DNA of 48,356 nt from Comamonadaceae bacterium (GCA_947476285.1 CANJPU010000040.1:1-48356), one strand, 5' to 3'; shown: positions 34,968 to 43,946, counted from the stretch's first letter. The notes: generated from the letters alone by a model not told the origin. Numbers and translations are program-made.

Positions 34968-36167
34968 ATGGCAGCAGGTGAACAGGCGGGCAAAGGTGCC
35001 CTGGACGGCATTCGTGTGGTGGATCTGACTCGGTATCTGTCCGGTCCACTGTGCACGCAGAACCTTGGCGACATGGGGGCCGAGGTCATCAAGGTCGAAC
35101 CGTTGACGGGAGACCCGGCTCGCTACAACGCACCCGTGGTCCAAGACCGCAGCGGCTACTTTCCGCTACTCAATCGCAACAAGAAGAGTCTGGCGCTCAA
35201 CATGGCCACCCAGGAAGGCCGGGAGGTCATGCGTCGCCTGGTTCTGTGGGGCGATGTGCTGGTCGAAAATTTTCGACCCGGCGTGATGGCGCGGCTCGGA
35301 TTTGACAATGAACACATCAAGTCAATCAACCCGCGCATGATCGTTGTTGCGGTGTCTGGTTTTGGCCAGACCGGTCCCTATTCTCAGCGCGCTGGGTTCG
35401 ACTTTGTTGTGCAGGCCATGGTGGGCGGAATGAGTCTGACGGGCGATCCAGACGGCCCGCCTGTGCTGGCCGGCGGCGTGCTCATGGACACCATCGGTGG
35501 GCTCTACGCCACCATCGGCGCCCTGGCTGCGCTCCAAGGGCGGCAGCGAACCAACGAAGGGCAGGTGGTGGATGCTTCCTTGTACGAAGGCGGCTTGATC
35601 ACGGTTGCCAACTCCATTGCCACCTTCGCGCGCGGTATGACGCCCCAGCGTGGCGTGCTCACTGTGGCGCCGGCCGGTACCTTCCGCTCATCCGACGGCA
35701 TCTACATCTTCATTTCAGCGCATGACGACGGTCACTTTCCCTTGGTGGCTTCGTTGGTCGGAAGGCCTGAGATGGCAAATGATCCCGAGTACAAGACAAA
35801 GGCCGCACGCGGGCGCCATGTGGAAGAACTCAACCGGCTACTGGGCGAATGGGCGAGCGCGCATACCATCGGGGAGATTGAGGCGACGCTGAACGAAGGC
35901 GGCGTGCCCTTTGGTCGTGTTCAGAGCATTGAGGATGTGGTGAACTGTCCGCATCTTGAGGACAGGCAGAGCATCGTCAAGGTCGATCATGGAGCCGAAA
36001 AAGGACTTCCCATGCTCGCGCCTCATCCGCGCCTCTCCGGAACACCCAGCGCGATCTATTCCATCGCACCTCACCTGGGGGAGCACACGGATCAGGTGTG
36101 TCACGAGATTCTTGGGTTCTCCAAAGATGAAATCGCCCAGATGCGCGAGATCAAGGTCGTGAAATAG
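34968..36167 (+). CDS. CaiB/BaiF family CoA-transferase (copy 3)
   Basis: The 399-residue family III CoA-transferase shows GIRVVDLTRYLSGPLCTQNL near the start, DMGAEVIKVEPLTGDPAR, and NRNKKSLALNMATQEGREV. The probable catalytic Asp is in VLMDTIGGLYATIGAL near residue 170, before GQVVDASLYEGG. I chose ATG 34968 because GGAGG lies four bases upstream and the protein then matches the 399-residue length of copy 1. ATG 34938 is an alternative. A longer frame from 34863 would begin upstream of the -10 box. It is alone in its transcript, converging on the quinone-oxidoreductase-like gene nine bases away. The acyl substrate is unknown. Confidence 0.9.
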   Translation: MAAGEQAGKGALDGIRVVDLTRYLSGPLCTQNLGDMGAEVIKVEPLTGDPARYNAPVVQDRSGYFPLLNRNKKSLALNMATQEGREVMRRLVLWGDVLVENFRPGVMARLGFDNEHIKSINPRMIVVAVSGFGQTGPYSQRAGFDFVVQAMVGGMSLTGDPDGPPVLAGGVLMDTIGGLYATIGALAALQGRQRTNEGQVVDASLYEGGLITVANSIATFARGMTPQRGVLTVAPAGTFRSSDGIYIFISAHDDGHFPLVASLVGRPEMANDPEYKTKAARGRHVEELNRLLGEWASAHTIGEIEATLNEGGVPFGRVQSIEDVVNCPHLEDRQSIVKVDHGAEKGLPMLAPHPRLSGTPSAIYSIAPHLGEHTDQVCHEILGFSKDEIAQMREIKVVK

Positions 36168-36176
36168 GAAGCGGAG

Positions 36177-37163
36177 TCAATCGGGACGTACTTGCAGAAC
36201 GACCCGACCGATTGCCTTGCGCGATTCGAGAAGCGCCATGGCTTCGCGAAACCGGGCCAGGGGAAACAGGTTCGATATGTGAGGCTTCAGATGCCCTTTG
36301 TTTGCCTGATCCAGCATCCAGGCGCGGTAGATGGCGACTTCTTGCGGCTTGTGTTTGAGAGTCTCTCTGGCGCGCACGCCGATGATGCTGAAGCACTTGA
36401 GCAGTGGGCGATTCGTCTTGACCTGCGGAATGGTTCCGCTGGCAAATCCGACGACCAGAATCCGCCCGTACCAGGCAATGCATCGCATGGACTCTTCGAA
36501 CACTTCGCCGCCAACTGTGTCCAGAATCACATCCGCGCCTGCGCCAGCAGTGATCTCCAGCACCCGGTCTTTAAAATCTTCCCGGGTGTAGTCGATCAAA
36601 TGGTCTGCGCCCCGGCTCTTGCAGATCGCGAGTTTTTCCGCGCTGGACGCAGTAGCGATCACCGTTGCGCCCAGCAGCTTGCCGACTTCAACCGCAGCCA
36701 GGCCAACGCCGCCTGCAGCGCCATGAACCAACAGCACTTCACCGGGCTTGAGTTGTCCGCGCTGAAGCAAGGCGTTCGTCGCAGTGGACACGGCGATCAT
36801 GAAAGATGCGCCCTGCGCAAAGCTGAACCCCTGCGGCATGGGCAACACTTCACTGGCTGGTGCCACTACTTCTTCGCTGTAGCAGCCGTGGGTTGCGCTG
36901 AGCATCACGCGCTCACCCACATGCCTGCCGGTAACACCCGGCCCCAGTTCCGAAATGACGCCAGCGGCTTCCATTCCAGGAGAGAAGGGCAGTGGGGGGA
37001 TGAATTGATACTTGCCCGCCACTTGCAGTGTGTCGGGAAAGTTAAGCCCGGCGGCATGCACAGCCACTCGAATCTCGCCTTGTCCGACTGCGTGCGCGGG
37101 AACGTCTTGCAGCGTCAAGGCATCGGGGCCAGCCAACTCACGACAGACAACGGCAGATACCAT
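36177..37163 (-). CDS. NADPH:quinone oxidoreductase family (zinc-free MDR) protein
   Basis: This 328-residue medium-chain dehydrogenase/reductase has LNFPDTLQVAGKYQFIPPLP near residue 55, SPGMEAAGVI, and the nucleotide-binding VHGAAGGVGLAAVEVGKLLG near 145 (AAGGVG is the NADPH motif of QOR). The structural zinc cysteines of alcohol dehydrogenases are absent. Members reduce quinones or act as enoyl-CoA or enone reductases, and the second fits this island. Start ATG 37163 lies about 28 bases after the predicted transcript start. AGGA is found 11-14 bases upstream. It diverges from the acyl-CoA synthetase operon across operator copy 5. Confidence 0.9.
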   Translation of the reverse strand: MVSAVVCRELAGPDALTLQDVPAHAVGQGEIRVAVHAAGLNFPDTLQVAGKYQFIPPLPFSPGMEAAGVISELGPGVTGRHVGERVMLSATHGCYSEEVVAPASEVLPMPQGFSFAQGASFMIAVSTATNALLQRGQLKPGEVLLVHGAAGGVGLAAVEVGKLLGATVIATASSAEKLAICKSRGADHLIDYTREDFKDRVLEITAGAGADVILDTVGGEVFEESMRCIAWYGRILVVGFASGTIPQVKTNRPLLKCFSIIGVRARETLKHKPQEVAIYRAWMLDQANKGHLKPHISNLFPLARFREAMALLESRKAIGRVVLQVRPD

Positions 37164-37197
37164 CGCAAGGATTTCCTAGTTCTGTTTGACTGCTGGC

Positions 37198-37268
37198 ATT
37201 CTGTTGCTCACACAGGCCCATGTCAATAGAAATATGAATAGCGAGCCACGAATCACCAGTGCTATACT
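37198..37268. promoter_or_regulatory. Divergent promoter with catabolic operator copy 5
   Basis: The operator is at 37233-37256 (core GCGAGCCACGAATCAC). Leftward, TTGACA 37226-37221 and CAGAAT 37203-37198, 17 bases apart, serve the MDR gene at 37163. Rightward, TATACT 37263-37268, six bases past the operator, with TAGCGA 18 bases upstream of it, serves the long operon 37392-43910. That operon ends with the TetR gene, so binding here by TetR would be autoregulation. Confidence 0.7.
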
Positions 37269-37391
37269 GATTTGCGCTGCGGCAGGTGCGTTGCACCTGC
37301 TCGTCAGAACAGCATTATCAGGTGAACGGCAAGTCATGACGATCCACAAAGGCACAGGCGACATCCACCCGAAAGCAGACGGGGTCGCTTC

Positions 37392-39488
37392 ATGAAAGAG
37401 CCAAAAATCGCAGGCATCATGCGCGCGACTTCGGTCGCCATCGTGGGTGCTTCAAATGACCCGAGCAAGGTCACCGGCAGGCCGCTCGCCTATATGCGCA
37501 AGTTGGGCTTTGCGGGCAAGCTGTTTCCGGTCAATCCCTCGCGCACAGAAGTGCAGGGCTTGCCCTCGGCGAAATCGCTGCGCGAGATTGGTGAGCCGGT
37601 GGACCTGGCCTTGATTGCAACACCCGCGAACACCGTCGAGAGTGTCTTGCTTGAAGGGGTCGCGGCAGGCATTCGAAACTACGTCGTGTTTTCCTCCGGG
37701 TTTGCAGAGATGGACGAAGAAGGCCGACGCCTGCAGCAAAGGCTGACCGACATCGCCCGCGAGCATGATCTGGCCATCGTGGGTCCTAATTGCCTGGGTG
37801 TTGCCAACAGCGCGACAGGCCTGATGGCTTCGTTCAACACGGCGATGGAATCGTGTGAAGTGGTGCGCGGCTCATTCGCCTTCGTGAGCCAAAGCGGCGC
37901 GCTCGGCTCGTATTGGCTGGACATGGTCCTTCGCTCGGGCATCGGCTTTAGCCACTGGATCACAACTGGCAATGAATGCGATGTCGATGTGGGCAGTGCC
38001 CTGGAATTTCTTGCGCAGGACCCAGACACGCGCGTCATCGGCATGTACATCGAGGACATTCGCGATGGCGCTGCTCTGCGCAGAGGTTTGCTGATGGCTG
38101 CGCAGGCTCGCAAGCCGGTGCTCATTATCAAATCTGGAAGTTCAGCGGCTGGCGCGGCGGCGGCCGCCTCACACACCGGCGCGCTGGCGGGCGATGATGC
38201 TTTGTTCAACGCCTGCTTCGATCAATATGGTGCAGTACGGGTTGAATCGATCACGGCCATGATAGAGGCGGCGCGCCTGTACGCATGGAAGTCCGTTCCA
38301 CTCAGCCGCAAGCTGGGCATCATGTCGGTGTCCGGCGGACTGGGGGTGCTCATTGCAGACGCGGCGGAGAAGGCCGGACTGGAAGTTGAGCCCTACGCGC
38401 CTGAAACACAGGCTGCGCTGGTGCCATTGTTGCCGGGCTTTTCCAAGCCGCAAAATCCGCTGGACTTGACTGCCGTGGTCGTGCAGCAGGCCAGCTTGCT
38501 GGTTGGCACCCTCGAAGCTCTCAGCAAGGACCCTTCGGTGGGCGCGCTGGTGCTGGCCATCGGCCTGCTTCCGGGCATTGCCAAGCCGGTGGTAGAGGCG
38601 CTGGTGGCGCAGCGATCAAGCTCCAGAATTCCAATCGTTGTCGTCTGGATGGGCGCCACCCGTGATGTGGTGGAAAAGCTTGAGGAAGCGAAGGTGCCTG
38701 TCTTCACCGATTTTCCGCAGGCGATTGCTGCCATTGGCGCGGTGTGTCGACTGGAGGCCAGGAGGGCGCGAGCAGTCGATGCGTTCTCGCCTGGGGCGCC
38801 ACCGCTTGCCTTGAGTCAAGCCTGCGAAGACCTGAGCGAAGCAAGTGCAAAGGACATCCTCAGGCACTGGCCGGGAGTGAGCGTTCCAGAGGGTGTGCTG
38901 GTAAAGCCCGGCGAAGCGGTGGCAGCCAGAATCGCCCATCTGCAAACGCCCCTGGTTGCAAAAATTCAGGCCGCGTCCATGAAGCACAAGAGCGAGCATG
39001 GCGGCGTGGTGTTGAAGCTGCAAACACATGCGGCGGCGGCTGAGGCTTGCAAGGAATTGTTCGCCATGGCCCAGGCGGCTGGCATCGCCGCCGAAGGTGT
39101 GCTGGTTGAGCGCATGATGCCTTTTGATTTCGAGTTGCTGGTGGGCTTGCGGCGCGACGCGGTGTTTGGCCCCGTGCTGGTGATTGGACGAGGCGGCGTC
39201 GAGGTGGAGCTCAACCCTGACATTGCCACATTGATCTTGCCGGTGACACCGCACGAGGTGCAGGCCGCGCTGGAGCGCCTGAACTATGCAAAACTGTTGC
39301 GCGGTTACCGGGGCGGCCCCTCAGTTGACATCCAGGCTTGCGCCAGACAAATTCACGACTTGGCAAGCAAATTTGCCGCCGACGAATCATTGCGCGAACT
39401 TGAGATCAATCCGTATGCGCTTGGACAGCAGGGCGCGTGGATCCTGGATGCCTTAATGACTGTCACGACCAAGGAGAGCAAGCCATGA
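37392..39488 (+). CDS. NDP-forming acyl-CoA synthetase (acetate--CoA ligase, ADP-forming, family)
   Basis: The 698-residue fused protein has a CoA-binding Rossmann domain (SVAIVGASNDPSKVTGRPL, residues 14-32; LIATPANTVESVL; IVGPNCLGVAN), two succinyl-CoA-ligase-like domains (SGALGSYWLDMVLRSGIGFS near 165; GSSAAGAAAAASHTGALAGD near 250, where the conserved His that is phosphorylated should lie) and a C-terminal ATP-grasp domain (residues about 480-690, VLVERMMPFDFELLVGLRRD). It converts acyl-CoA plus ADP and phosphate to acid plus ATP, or the reverse, and may recover energy or activate an acid. It leads the operon whose last gene is TetR, and its stop overlaps the next start (ATGA). Confidence 0.88.
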   Translation: MKEPKIAGIMRATSVAIVGASNDPSKVTGRPLAYMRKLGFAGKLFPVNPSRTEVQGLPSAKSLREIGEPVDLALIATPANTVESVLLEGVAAGIRNYVVFSSGFAEMDEEGRRLQQRLTDIAREHDLAIVGPNCLGVANSATGLMASFNTAMESCEVVRGSFAFVSQSGALGSYWLDMVLRSGIGFSHWITTGNECDVDVGSALEFLAQDPDTRVIGMYIEDIRDGAALRRGLLMAAQARKPVLIIKSGSSAAGAAAAASHTGALAGDDALFNACFDQYGAVRVESITAMIEAARLYAWKSVPLSRKLGIMSVSGGLGVLIADAAEKAGLEVEPYAPETQAALVPLLPGFSKPQNPLDLTAVVVQQASLLVGTLEALSKDPSVGALVLAIGLLPGIAKPVVEALVAQRSSSRIPIVVVWMGATRDVVEKLEEAKVPVFTDFPQAIAAIGAVCRLEARRARAVDAFSPGAPPLALSQACEDLSEASAKDILRHWPGVSVPEGVLVKPGEAVAARIAHLQTPLVAKIQAASMKHKSEHGGVVLKLQTHAAAAEACKELFAMAQAAGIAAEGVLVERMMPFDFELLVGLRRDAVFGPVLVIGRGGVEVELNPDIATLILPVTPHEVQAALERLNYAKLLRGYRGGPSVDIQACARQIHDLASKFAADESLRELEINPYALGQQGAWILDALMTVTTKESKP

Positions 39489-40606
39489 AGAGCAAACTGT
39501 GCGAAATGTTTGGCATCCAAGTGCCGATCTTCGCGTTTTCGCATTGTCGCGACGTCGTCGTCGAGGCGTCCAAGGCAGGCGGGCTGGGCGTATTCGGCGC
39601 AGACACTTATTCACCGGAAGAACTCGCCGTCGAACTGGAGTGGATTGAGAAGCACATCGAAGGTAAACCTTATGGCATCGACGTGCTCTTTCCCAGCAAA
39701 TACCTGGACGTGAGTCAGCAAAAGGGAGCGGCCGCGGAGTCGGTCATTCCGCCGGGGCACCAGAAATTTGTGGATGACCTTCTGGAGCGACATGACGTGC
39801 CCCATCTGCCCGACGGCCAAGAAGAGGCCATCATCCGCGATCGGCTTACACGCGGCAGGAGCACACCGGCCTACTCATCTGCCTTGCTGGACGTTGCATT
39901 CGCGTTCAAAGGTGTGAAGCTGCTGGTCAGCGCGATCGGGGCACCGCCGCCGGACATCGTGGCGCGCGCGCACGCGGCCGGCATCAAAGTAGGCGGAATG
40001 GTGGGCGCCGTGCAACATGCCTTGCGCCAGCGTGACGCCGGAGTGGACATCGTCATCGCGCAGGGGCACGAGGCAGGCGGCCACACCGGCGAGATCGCAA
40101 CCATGGTGCTGACTCCGCAGGTGGTGGATGCGGTCGCGCCGATTCCGGTCTTGGCGGCTGGGGGCATTGCTTCGGGCAGGCAATTTGCCGCGGCGCTGGC
40201 GCTGGGTGCAGAGGGTGTGTGGTGCGGCTCAGTCTGGTTGACGACCAGCCAGAGTGATTTGCTGCCGGAGACCAAACGGATCTTGCTGGGCTCGAAGTCA
40301 TCCGACACCGTTCGTACCCGATCGTATACCGGCAAGCCCGCACGTTATCTCAAGAATGAGTGGACCCAAGCCTGGGAATCCGACCAAGCACCCAAGGCCT
40401 TGATGCGCCCGCTTCAGCACCTGCTGGCCAAGCCCGCCACGGCCCGCATCGAGCGGGTGCGATCTGAGCCCTTGCTCGGCACACCCATCGGCCAGGTGGT
40501 CGGCCAGATGAAAGATGAATTGAGCGTCAGACAAGTTTATCTTGACATGATGGACGAGTGCATTGACAGCATGGACAGGGTCAATCACATTCTTGGTGAT
40601 TCATGA
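39485..40606 (+). CDS. Nitronate monooxygenase (2-nitropropane dioxygenase)-like flavoprotein
   Basis: The 373-residue protein is an FMN TIM-barrel of the NPD family. The N-terminal strand MFGIQVPIFAFSHCRDVVVE is followed by ASKAGGLGVFGADTYSPEEL. The hallmark phosphate-binding part is AQGHEAGGHTGEIATMVL near 195, then PVLAAGGIASGRQFAAALALGAEGVWCGS near 235 (split as PVLAAGGIASGRQ and LALGAEGVWCGS). Relatives in steroid-degradation clusters act as flavin-dependent reductases on acyl-CoA, so a nitronate substrate is not implied. The ATG at 39485 overlaps the synthetase stop by four bases. A MaoC-fold gene follows after ten bases. Confidence 0.87.
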   Translation: MKSKLCEMFGIQVPIFAFSHCRDVVVEASKAGGLGVFGADTYSPEELAVELEWIEKHIEGKPYGIDVLFPSKYLDVSQQKGAAAESVIPPGHQKFVDDLLERHDVPHLPDGQEEAIIRDRLTRGRSTPAYSSALLDVAFAFKGVKLLVSAIGAPPPDIVARAHAAGIKVGGMVGAVQHALRQRDAGVDIVIAQGHEAGGHTGEIATMVLTPQVVDAVAPIPVLAAGGIASGRQFAAALALGAEGVWCGSVWLTTSQSDLLPETKRILLGSKSSDTVRTRSYTGKPARYLKNEWTQAWESDQAPKALMRPLQHLLAKPATARIERVRSEPLLGTPIGQVVGQMKDELSVRQVYLDMMDECIDSMDRVNHILGDS

Positions 40607-40616
40607 TGGAGCCGAT

Positions 40617-41021
40617 ATGAGCGAAGCCAAACCAGTTTTTACATACGATCATTACGTGCCAGGAACAGTCTACGGAGAGAAGGCTTTTTCGGTGGACGAC
40701 GCAGTGGTGCAAAAGTGGCGGGCCGTCTACCCACGTGACAACGATCCAAAGGTGATGCCCGGCGGAATGCTCGCCATGATCATCCTCGATGCAGTGCTTA
40801 CCTACAACACACCTCGTCCACCCGGCGGTGTGCACGGCGGACAGACCTTCAAGGTTCTGAAAATGCCCAATCTGGGAGATGAGCTGATCACCGAAGTCAA
40901 GTGCTTGGACAAGGAGATCAAGAAGAGTCGGAACCTTGTGCGCGTGCAGACCACCACGCGCAACAGCAAGACCGGCGAAGTGATGTTCACCGGTGTGATG
41001 ACCAGCATCGTCGCAAGTTGA
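40617..41021 (+). CDS. MaoC-fold (hot-dog) protein lacking the hydratase motif
   Basis: The 134-residue single hot-dog domain protein starts MSEAKPVFTYDHYVPGTVYG and contains VHGGQTFKVLKMPNLGDELI near residue 80. In R-specific hydratases the helix carries D-x4-H; here the corresponding stretch reads YPRDNDPKVMPGGM and lacks His. It lies ten bases before a second small MaoC-like gene that does have the motif, so the two may form a heteromeric enoyl-CoA hydratase in which this chain is the non-catalytic or CoA-binding half. Start ATG 40617 follows GGAG. Partnership is inferred from gene order. Confidence 0.78.
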   Translation: MSEAKPVFTYDHYVPGTVYGEKAFSVDDAVVQKWRAVYPRDNDPKVMPGGMLAMIILDAVLTYNTPRPPGGVHGGQTFKVLKMPNLGDELITEVKCLDKEIKKSRNLVRVQTTTRNSKTGEVMFTGVMTSIVAS

Positions 41022-41031
41022 GGGCCCCCCA

Positions 41032-41415
41032 ATGCAATCAAAACTCCAACCCTCATCGCGCCATGTGGATTTCCAGGCGATTCTGGACTACGCGGCTTTG
41101 ACCAACGACTACAACCCGCTTCACGTGGACCACGCGTTCGCGGCCAAGACACCGTTTGGCGGCGTCATCGCTCACGGCACCATGTCGGTCGCGCTGATCT
41201 GGCAGGCGCTGGCGCAGACCTTGGGTACGCAAGCGCTCGATGGCATTGACCTGGACATTCGCTTCATGAAGCCCGTTCGCATTGGCGACACGGTGGCCGG
41301 GGGTGGCCAGTTGCAAGAAGGGTCGAACGATGTTTACGACGTATGGGTCAAGACGCAAAATGGTGAGGGTGACGTGGTGATCAGTGGTACCGCCACGATA
41401 CGGCGCGCGAACTGA
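41032..41415 (+). CDS. MaoC-family (R)-specific enoyl-CoA hydratase
   Basis: The 127-residue hot-dog protein carries the hydratase-2 motif in TNDYNPLHVDHAFAAKTPFG near residues 22-41 (catalytic Asp and His, D-x4-H). It is followed by GVIAHGTMSVALIWQAL, the usual helix after the active site. It adds water to a trans-2-enoyl-CoA to give the (3R)-hydroxyacyl-CoA. It starts ten bases after the preceding hot-dog gene, which lacks these residues. It could supply the hydration step before the BadH-like dehydrogenases, although stereochemistry would have to match. Confidence 0.88.
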   Translation: MQSKLQPSSRHVDFQAILDYAALTNDYNPLHVDHAFAAKTPFGGVIAHGTMSVALIWQALAQTLGTQALDGIDLDIRFMKPVRIGDTVAGGGQLQEGSNDVYDVWVKTQNGEGDVVISGTATIRRAN

Positions 41416-41469
41416 AACGCCGACTCCTGCGGGCGCAGGCATGGGTCGGCAACAAGTGGAGACAAGAGC

Positions 41470-43086
41470 ATGGACTGGGACAAAGTCACACTGGGTGAGG
41501 TGATTCGCGGGCATGCCGCCACGCGGGGGGACCATACCGCTGTGGTCGATGGCGACACGCGCCTGAGTTACAGGCAGTTGGACCGTTGGGCTGATGAGAT
41601 CGCCCAAGGGCTCGTGTCCATTGGTCTGGTGCGCGGGGATCAGGTGGCCTTGTGGATGATCAATTCGGCCACCTGGGTTGCCTGCTGGATCGCGTGTTCG
41701 CGTGTTGGCGTTACCCTAGTGCCGCTGAACACCCGCTACAAGCCTGAAGAGGTCGAGTACATCCTGAAGCAGTCCAATGCCAAGGCATTGATCATGCTCG
41801 ACACATTCTGGAACATCGATTTTCTGGCCATGCTGCGCGCCATCGTGCCGGAGTTGGACACGGCCACGCCAGGGCAACTTCAAAGCGCCCGCCTTCCTCA
41901 CCTGCGCTCGGTGGTGCTGTGGAAGAACATCCGTGCACCCGGAACCTTTTGCCTCGAGCAAATCTGCCAACAAGGAGGGCAAATGCTCCATCGCGGGCAA
42001 ATGCTGCCGCCGGCCAACCCCGCTGACCCGATCATCATCGTCTACACATCGGGCACCACCGGCCACCCCAAAGGCGCCATGCACAATCACATCGTGCTGC
42101 GCAACTGCGCCAACATGGCGCGCTGGATGCACACCACGCCCGATGACATCGTGCTGGGCCATATGCCCTTCTATCACGTGGCAGGCGCGTTCGCAGGTCT
42201 GGGCCAGGCCATGCTGGTCGGCTGCACGCTGGTGACCTTGCCTCACTGGATACCCGATGAAGCGCTCGATGTCATCGCGCAAGAGAAAGTCACCATCTTC
42301 GGCGGCATTCCCACCCATTACATCGACTGCCTTGACGCCATCCGGCGCAGGCCGCGCACGGTGCGGATGAAATCGGGCTGGATTGGCGGGGCACCGGTCA
42401 CGCCCGACGTGGCCTTGACCTCCTTCAAGGAGCTGGGCCTGGAAGCCTTGCAGGCCGTCTACGGTATGACCGAGACCACATCGATGACCACCTTGAGCGA
42501 ATTCGATGCGCCCCTTGAGGTGTTGTGCGACAACAAGGGAAAACCGATTGGCGAGTTCGAGGTCAAAGTGTGCGACCCGGATTCAGGCAGCGAGCGGCCA
42601 ACGGGCGTCAACGGAGAGGTCTGGGTGCGTGGGCACATCGTGATGATGGGCTACTACCAGGATCCCGTTGGCACCTCGCAGGTCATGACGCAAGACGGGT
42701 GGTTCCGCACCGGGGACATTGGTGTGTATGACGAGCAAGGCTACCTGAAGATCACCGGCCGCCTCAAGGACATGTTCATCGTGGGCGGCTCCAATGCTTA
42801 CCCCGCCGAGATCGAGCGAATGCTGCAGACGCATCCCAAAATCAAGCAGGCGATTGTCGTTGGCGTGCCCCATGCGCGCCTCGGGGAGGTGGGCTATGCG
42901 TTCGTCGAACTGCACGAAGGGCAGCAGATCGCGCCGCAAGATGTGATCGACTTTTGCAAAGAAAAAATGGCCGATTACAAGGTTCCGCGCTATGTGCAGG
43001 TCATGAAAGAATTTCAAAAGACGTCCACCGGTAAAATCCAGCGCTTCGTTCTGACAAAGGCGGCGAAGGAAGCGCTGGCCCAGTAA
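41470..43086 (+). CDS. AMP-forming acyl-CoA synthetase
   Basis: The 538-residue adenylate-forming enzyme has all core motifs. IIVYTSGTTGHPKGAMHNH is near residue 190 (P-loop), AVYGMTETTSMTTL near 335, GWFRTGDIGVYDEQGYLKIT near 410, and KTSTGKIQRFVLTKAA near 520 carries the late catalytic lysine. Together they predict conversion of a carboxylic acid, ATP and CoA to acyl-CoA, AMP and PPi. Chain type is not predictable; the sequence resembles medium-chain/CaiC-like members. It is the fifth gene of the operon begun at 37392 and is followed by the TetR regulator. Unlike the 30047 protein, its active site looks complete. Confidence 0.92.
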   Translation: MDWDKVTLGEVIRGHAATRGDHTAVVDGDTRLSYRQLDRWADEIAQGLVSIGLVRGDQVALWMINSATWVACWIACSRVGVTLVPLNTRYKPEEVEYILKQSNAKALIMLDTFWNIDFLAMLRAIVPELDTATPGQLQSARLPHLRSVVLWKNIRAPGTFCLEQICQQGGQMLHRGQMLPPANPADPIIIVYTSGTTGHPKGAMHNHIVLRNCANMARWMHTTPDDIVLGHMPFYHVAGAFAGLGQAMLVGCTLVTLPHWIPDEALDVIAQEKVTIFGGIPTHYIDCLDAIRRRPRTVRMKSGWIGGAPVTPDVALTSFKELGLEALQAVYGMTETTSMTTLSEFDAPLEVLCDNKGKPIGEFEVKVCDPDSGSERPTGVNGEVWVRGHIVMMGYYQDPVGTSQVMTQDGWFRTGDIGVYDEQGYLKITGRLKDMFIVGGSNAYPAEIERMLQTHPKIKQAIVVGVPHARLGEVGYAFVELHEGQQIAPQDVIDFCKEKMADYKVPRYVQVMKEFQKTSTGKIQRFVLTKAAKEALAQ

Positions 43087-43160
43087 AATCTCTTCATTTT
43101 TTTTCCTGCGCGGTCTTTCAACTTTCAACATCAACGTCTATCTACCAGGCTGAATCTACC

Positions 43161-43910
43161 TTGAAGAACCAAGTCAAATCTACGGGTGCTTCTGAAAAGC
43201 GTGGCAAGCGGGAGATCAAGGCCGACGAAACCCGACGCGCGCTGTTCGACGCGGCGGCAAAGGAAGTTGGCAAGCTTGGCTACGAAGGTGCATCGGTGAC
43301 TGCGATCACCAAGCGCGCCGGCGTGGCCAACGGCACTTTCTACAACTATTTCGAAACCCGGCAGCAGTTGTTTGATCAACTTCTGCCCGTCATCGGCGAC
43401 CAGTTGCTGGACTACATCCGCGAGCGACTGATGGAGCACCAGGCTGGTGTTGAGCGTGAGCACCAGCGCATCCTTGCTTACTTTGAGTTCTTCGACAAGA
43501 ACCCCGGCTTTCTGCGCATCGTGAACGAGGCCGAAGTGTTCGCGCCGCAGGCGTTCAAGCAGCACATCAAGAGTTTCGTCAAGCGATACTCCGGTGCGTT
43601 AAAGCGCCAACATGAAGCGGGTGAATTGGGTGACTTCCGCGAGGATGAGATCGAAACACTGGTGTACCTTCTGATGGGTGCTCGCAGTTATTTGACGATG
43701 CTTTGGCGCGCCAGCCCAAGCAGCACGCGGGCGAAGTCGGGTCAGGCCATGCTCGATACCTATGTGAAGCTCGTCAGCGGTGGATTGTTTGCGAAGAATG
43801 CGGTCACACCTGCCATTCTCGCGGGGGGTGCCCGGCCAGCCGCGCGCAAAGGTGGCAAAGGCGGCAAAGCTGGCAAGGCCGACAACGGGCCCCGTCAAAT
43901 CACTGATTGA
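43161..43910 (+). CDS. TetR/AcrR-family transcriptional regulator, candidate master regulator of the island
   Basis: The 249-residue protein has an N-terminal TetR helix-turn-helix near residues 22-70: RRALFDAAAKEVGKLGYEGA, then SVTAITKRAGVANGTFYNYF. The C-terminal helical ligand domain follows. A basic low-complexity tail (RKGGKGGKAGKADNG, last 25 residues) is unusual. The only start that keeps the DNA-binding domain is TTG 43161. No ATG or GTG exists upstream in frame, and the ribosome-binding site is poor, so low expression is likely. It is the only regulator in the window and the last gene of the operon starting at operator copy 5. An acyl-CoA inducer is plausible. Binding to the repeated operator is inferred. 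Confidence 0.9.
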   Translation: MKNQVKSTGASEKRGKREIKADETRRALFDAAAKEVGKLGYEGASVTAITKRAGVANGTFYNYFETRQQLFDQLLPVIGDQLLDYIRERLMEHQAGVEREHQRILAYFEFFDKNPGFLRIVNEAEVFAPQAFKQHIKSFVKRYSGALKRQHEAGELGDFREDEIETLVYLLMGARSYLTMLWRASPSSTRAKSGQAMLDTYVKLVSGGLFAKNAVTPAILAGGARPAARKGGKGGKAGKADNGPRQITD

Positions 43911-43946
43911 CAGTCCGGCGGCAGCTAAGCCGTGAGCAGGGTGCTT

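Noticed and set aside
39485..40606. Calling the flavoprotein IpdC of steroid ring degradation
   Set aside because: The family matches, but the specific N-terminal motifs do not, and the IpdAB ring-cleaving enzymes that should accompany it are absent from the window.
43087..43110. The T-run after the ligase at 43086 as an intrinsic terminator
   Set aside because: No stable hairpin precedes the T-run, and the TetR gene follows within 75 bases on the same strand.
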